From Fimbriiglobus sp. (GTDB taxonomy: Bacteria > Planctomycetota > Planctomycetia > Gemmatales > Gemmataceae), in the NCBI GenBank assembly GCA_025352585.1, contig JANXTD010000057.1, forward strand, positions 1 through 5,710: DNA of 5,710 nucleotides, written 5' to 3'. This document shows, piece after piece, positions 5,377 through 5,710 of the stretch. The notes under the pieces are model-generated. The model did no database searches, was not told the origin of the DNA, and saw only the letters and a program-made list of their open reading frames with translations. Position 1 is the stretch's first letter; the number at the start of each line of letters is the position of its first letter. Position numbers and translations under genes: made by a program.

Positions 5377-5710
5377 GCCGGGGCGTTGAGGGTATCGCGG
5401 AAATCGTAGGCCATCCCGTCGAATGCGGCCATGTAGGTCTCCTCCGCCGGCAGTCGGATGCAGCCGCCTTCGGCAAGGAACAGCGGCGTCTCGCCGATGG
5501 CGTCCCCCGGCGCGAGTTCCTGAACATACGCGCTGACAAGGTCGGTCGCCTCGTAAGAGACGACGCCAAGGGGCTTAGTCGGGGGCGGCAGGAGTTCACC
5601 GGTCAGTTCTTCCCAGATGAGCGAGTGCATACCGTGCGGGTCCAGCCGACCCGGCGCGATGGCGTCGAGTAGCACCAAGTGGACGCCGTGACTGAGCAAT
5701 TCGACCGACT
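5373..5710 (-). CDS. C-terminal part of a protein possibly of restriction-endonuclease fold (Uma2/DUF4058-like); start outside window
   Basis: The frame is open to the window edge and reads SVELLSHGVHLVLLDAI at the left end, so the TTG at 5697-5699 is an internal Leu codon and not a start. The 112 visible residues contain LLSHGVHLVLLD, then DPHGMHSLIWEEL, PPPTKPLGVVSYEA, and LAPGDAIGETPLFLAEGGCIRLPAEETYMAAFDGMAYDFRDTL. From memory, planctomycete proteins with this end carry an upstream E-x-x-SPGNK motif like that of Uma2/DUF4058 proteins, followed by '(L)xxGVHL-x-x-x-D'. That motif would lie beyond the window, so the assignment is tentative. The gene overlaps queG by four bases and is likely co-transcribed with it. 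The protein is not related in sequence to queuosine enzymes. Confidence 0.65.
   Translation of the reverse strand, partial: SVELLSHGVHLVLLDAIAPGRLDPHGMHSLIWEELTGELLPPPTKPLGVVSYEATDLVSAYVQELAPGDAIGETPLFLAEGGCIRLPAEETYMAAFDGMAYDFRDTLNAPA

Noticed and set aside
4403..5599. 398-codon open frame on the - strand overlapping queG
   Set aside because: It is a shifted-frame shadow of queG, rich in Arg and Ala. queG itself has all family motifs in the other frame.

Overview
This is a GC-rich bacterial window, dense in genes and strongly biased to G or C at third codon positions. The gene content suggests a planctomycete of the Gemmata/Gemmataceae type: Uma2-family endonuclease genes in tandem, a DUF3467 protein, several small proteins of unknown function with Ala/Pro-rich tails, and weak Shine-Dalgarno sites. 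This assignment is inferred from gene style and family content. No rRNA or other phylogenetic marker is present.

Left part, + strand (1-1864). The window opens inside sucC (succinyl-CoA synthetase beta subunit) and covers its C-terminal half. Two diverged Uma2-family (PD-(D/E)XK fold) genes follow where sucD would often be found. The first is bracketed by an imperfect direct repeat made of the sucC 3' end and the following ribosome-binding region. This suggests that it was inserted or duplicated at the end of sucC.

Middle part, + strand (1909-4366). Four compact genes lie here: a probable lipoprotein with two similar domains, a two-helix membrane protein with a PH-like N-terminal region, a small beta-rich cytosolic protein with a disordered tail, and a DUF3467 protein. 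The second and third overlap by ATGA and are probably translationally coupled. None has a function I can name with confidence.

Right part, - strand (5710-4363). A partial gene, possibly the C-terminal end of another restriction-endonuclease-fold protein, overlaps by ATGA the gene for epoxyqueuosine reductase (queG), the last step of queuosine synthesis in tRNA. queG converges on the DUF3467 gene, and the two stop codons overlap. There is no gene-free stretch over 300 bases; the longest gap is about 99 bases (3923-4021). I see no tRNA, rRNA, CRISPR array or transposase. No clearly new system is evident. The best leads are the repeat around the first Uma2 gene and the unknown lipoprotein/membrane/small-protein cluster.
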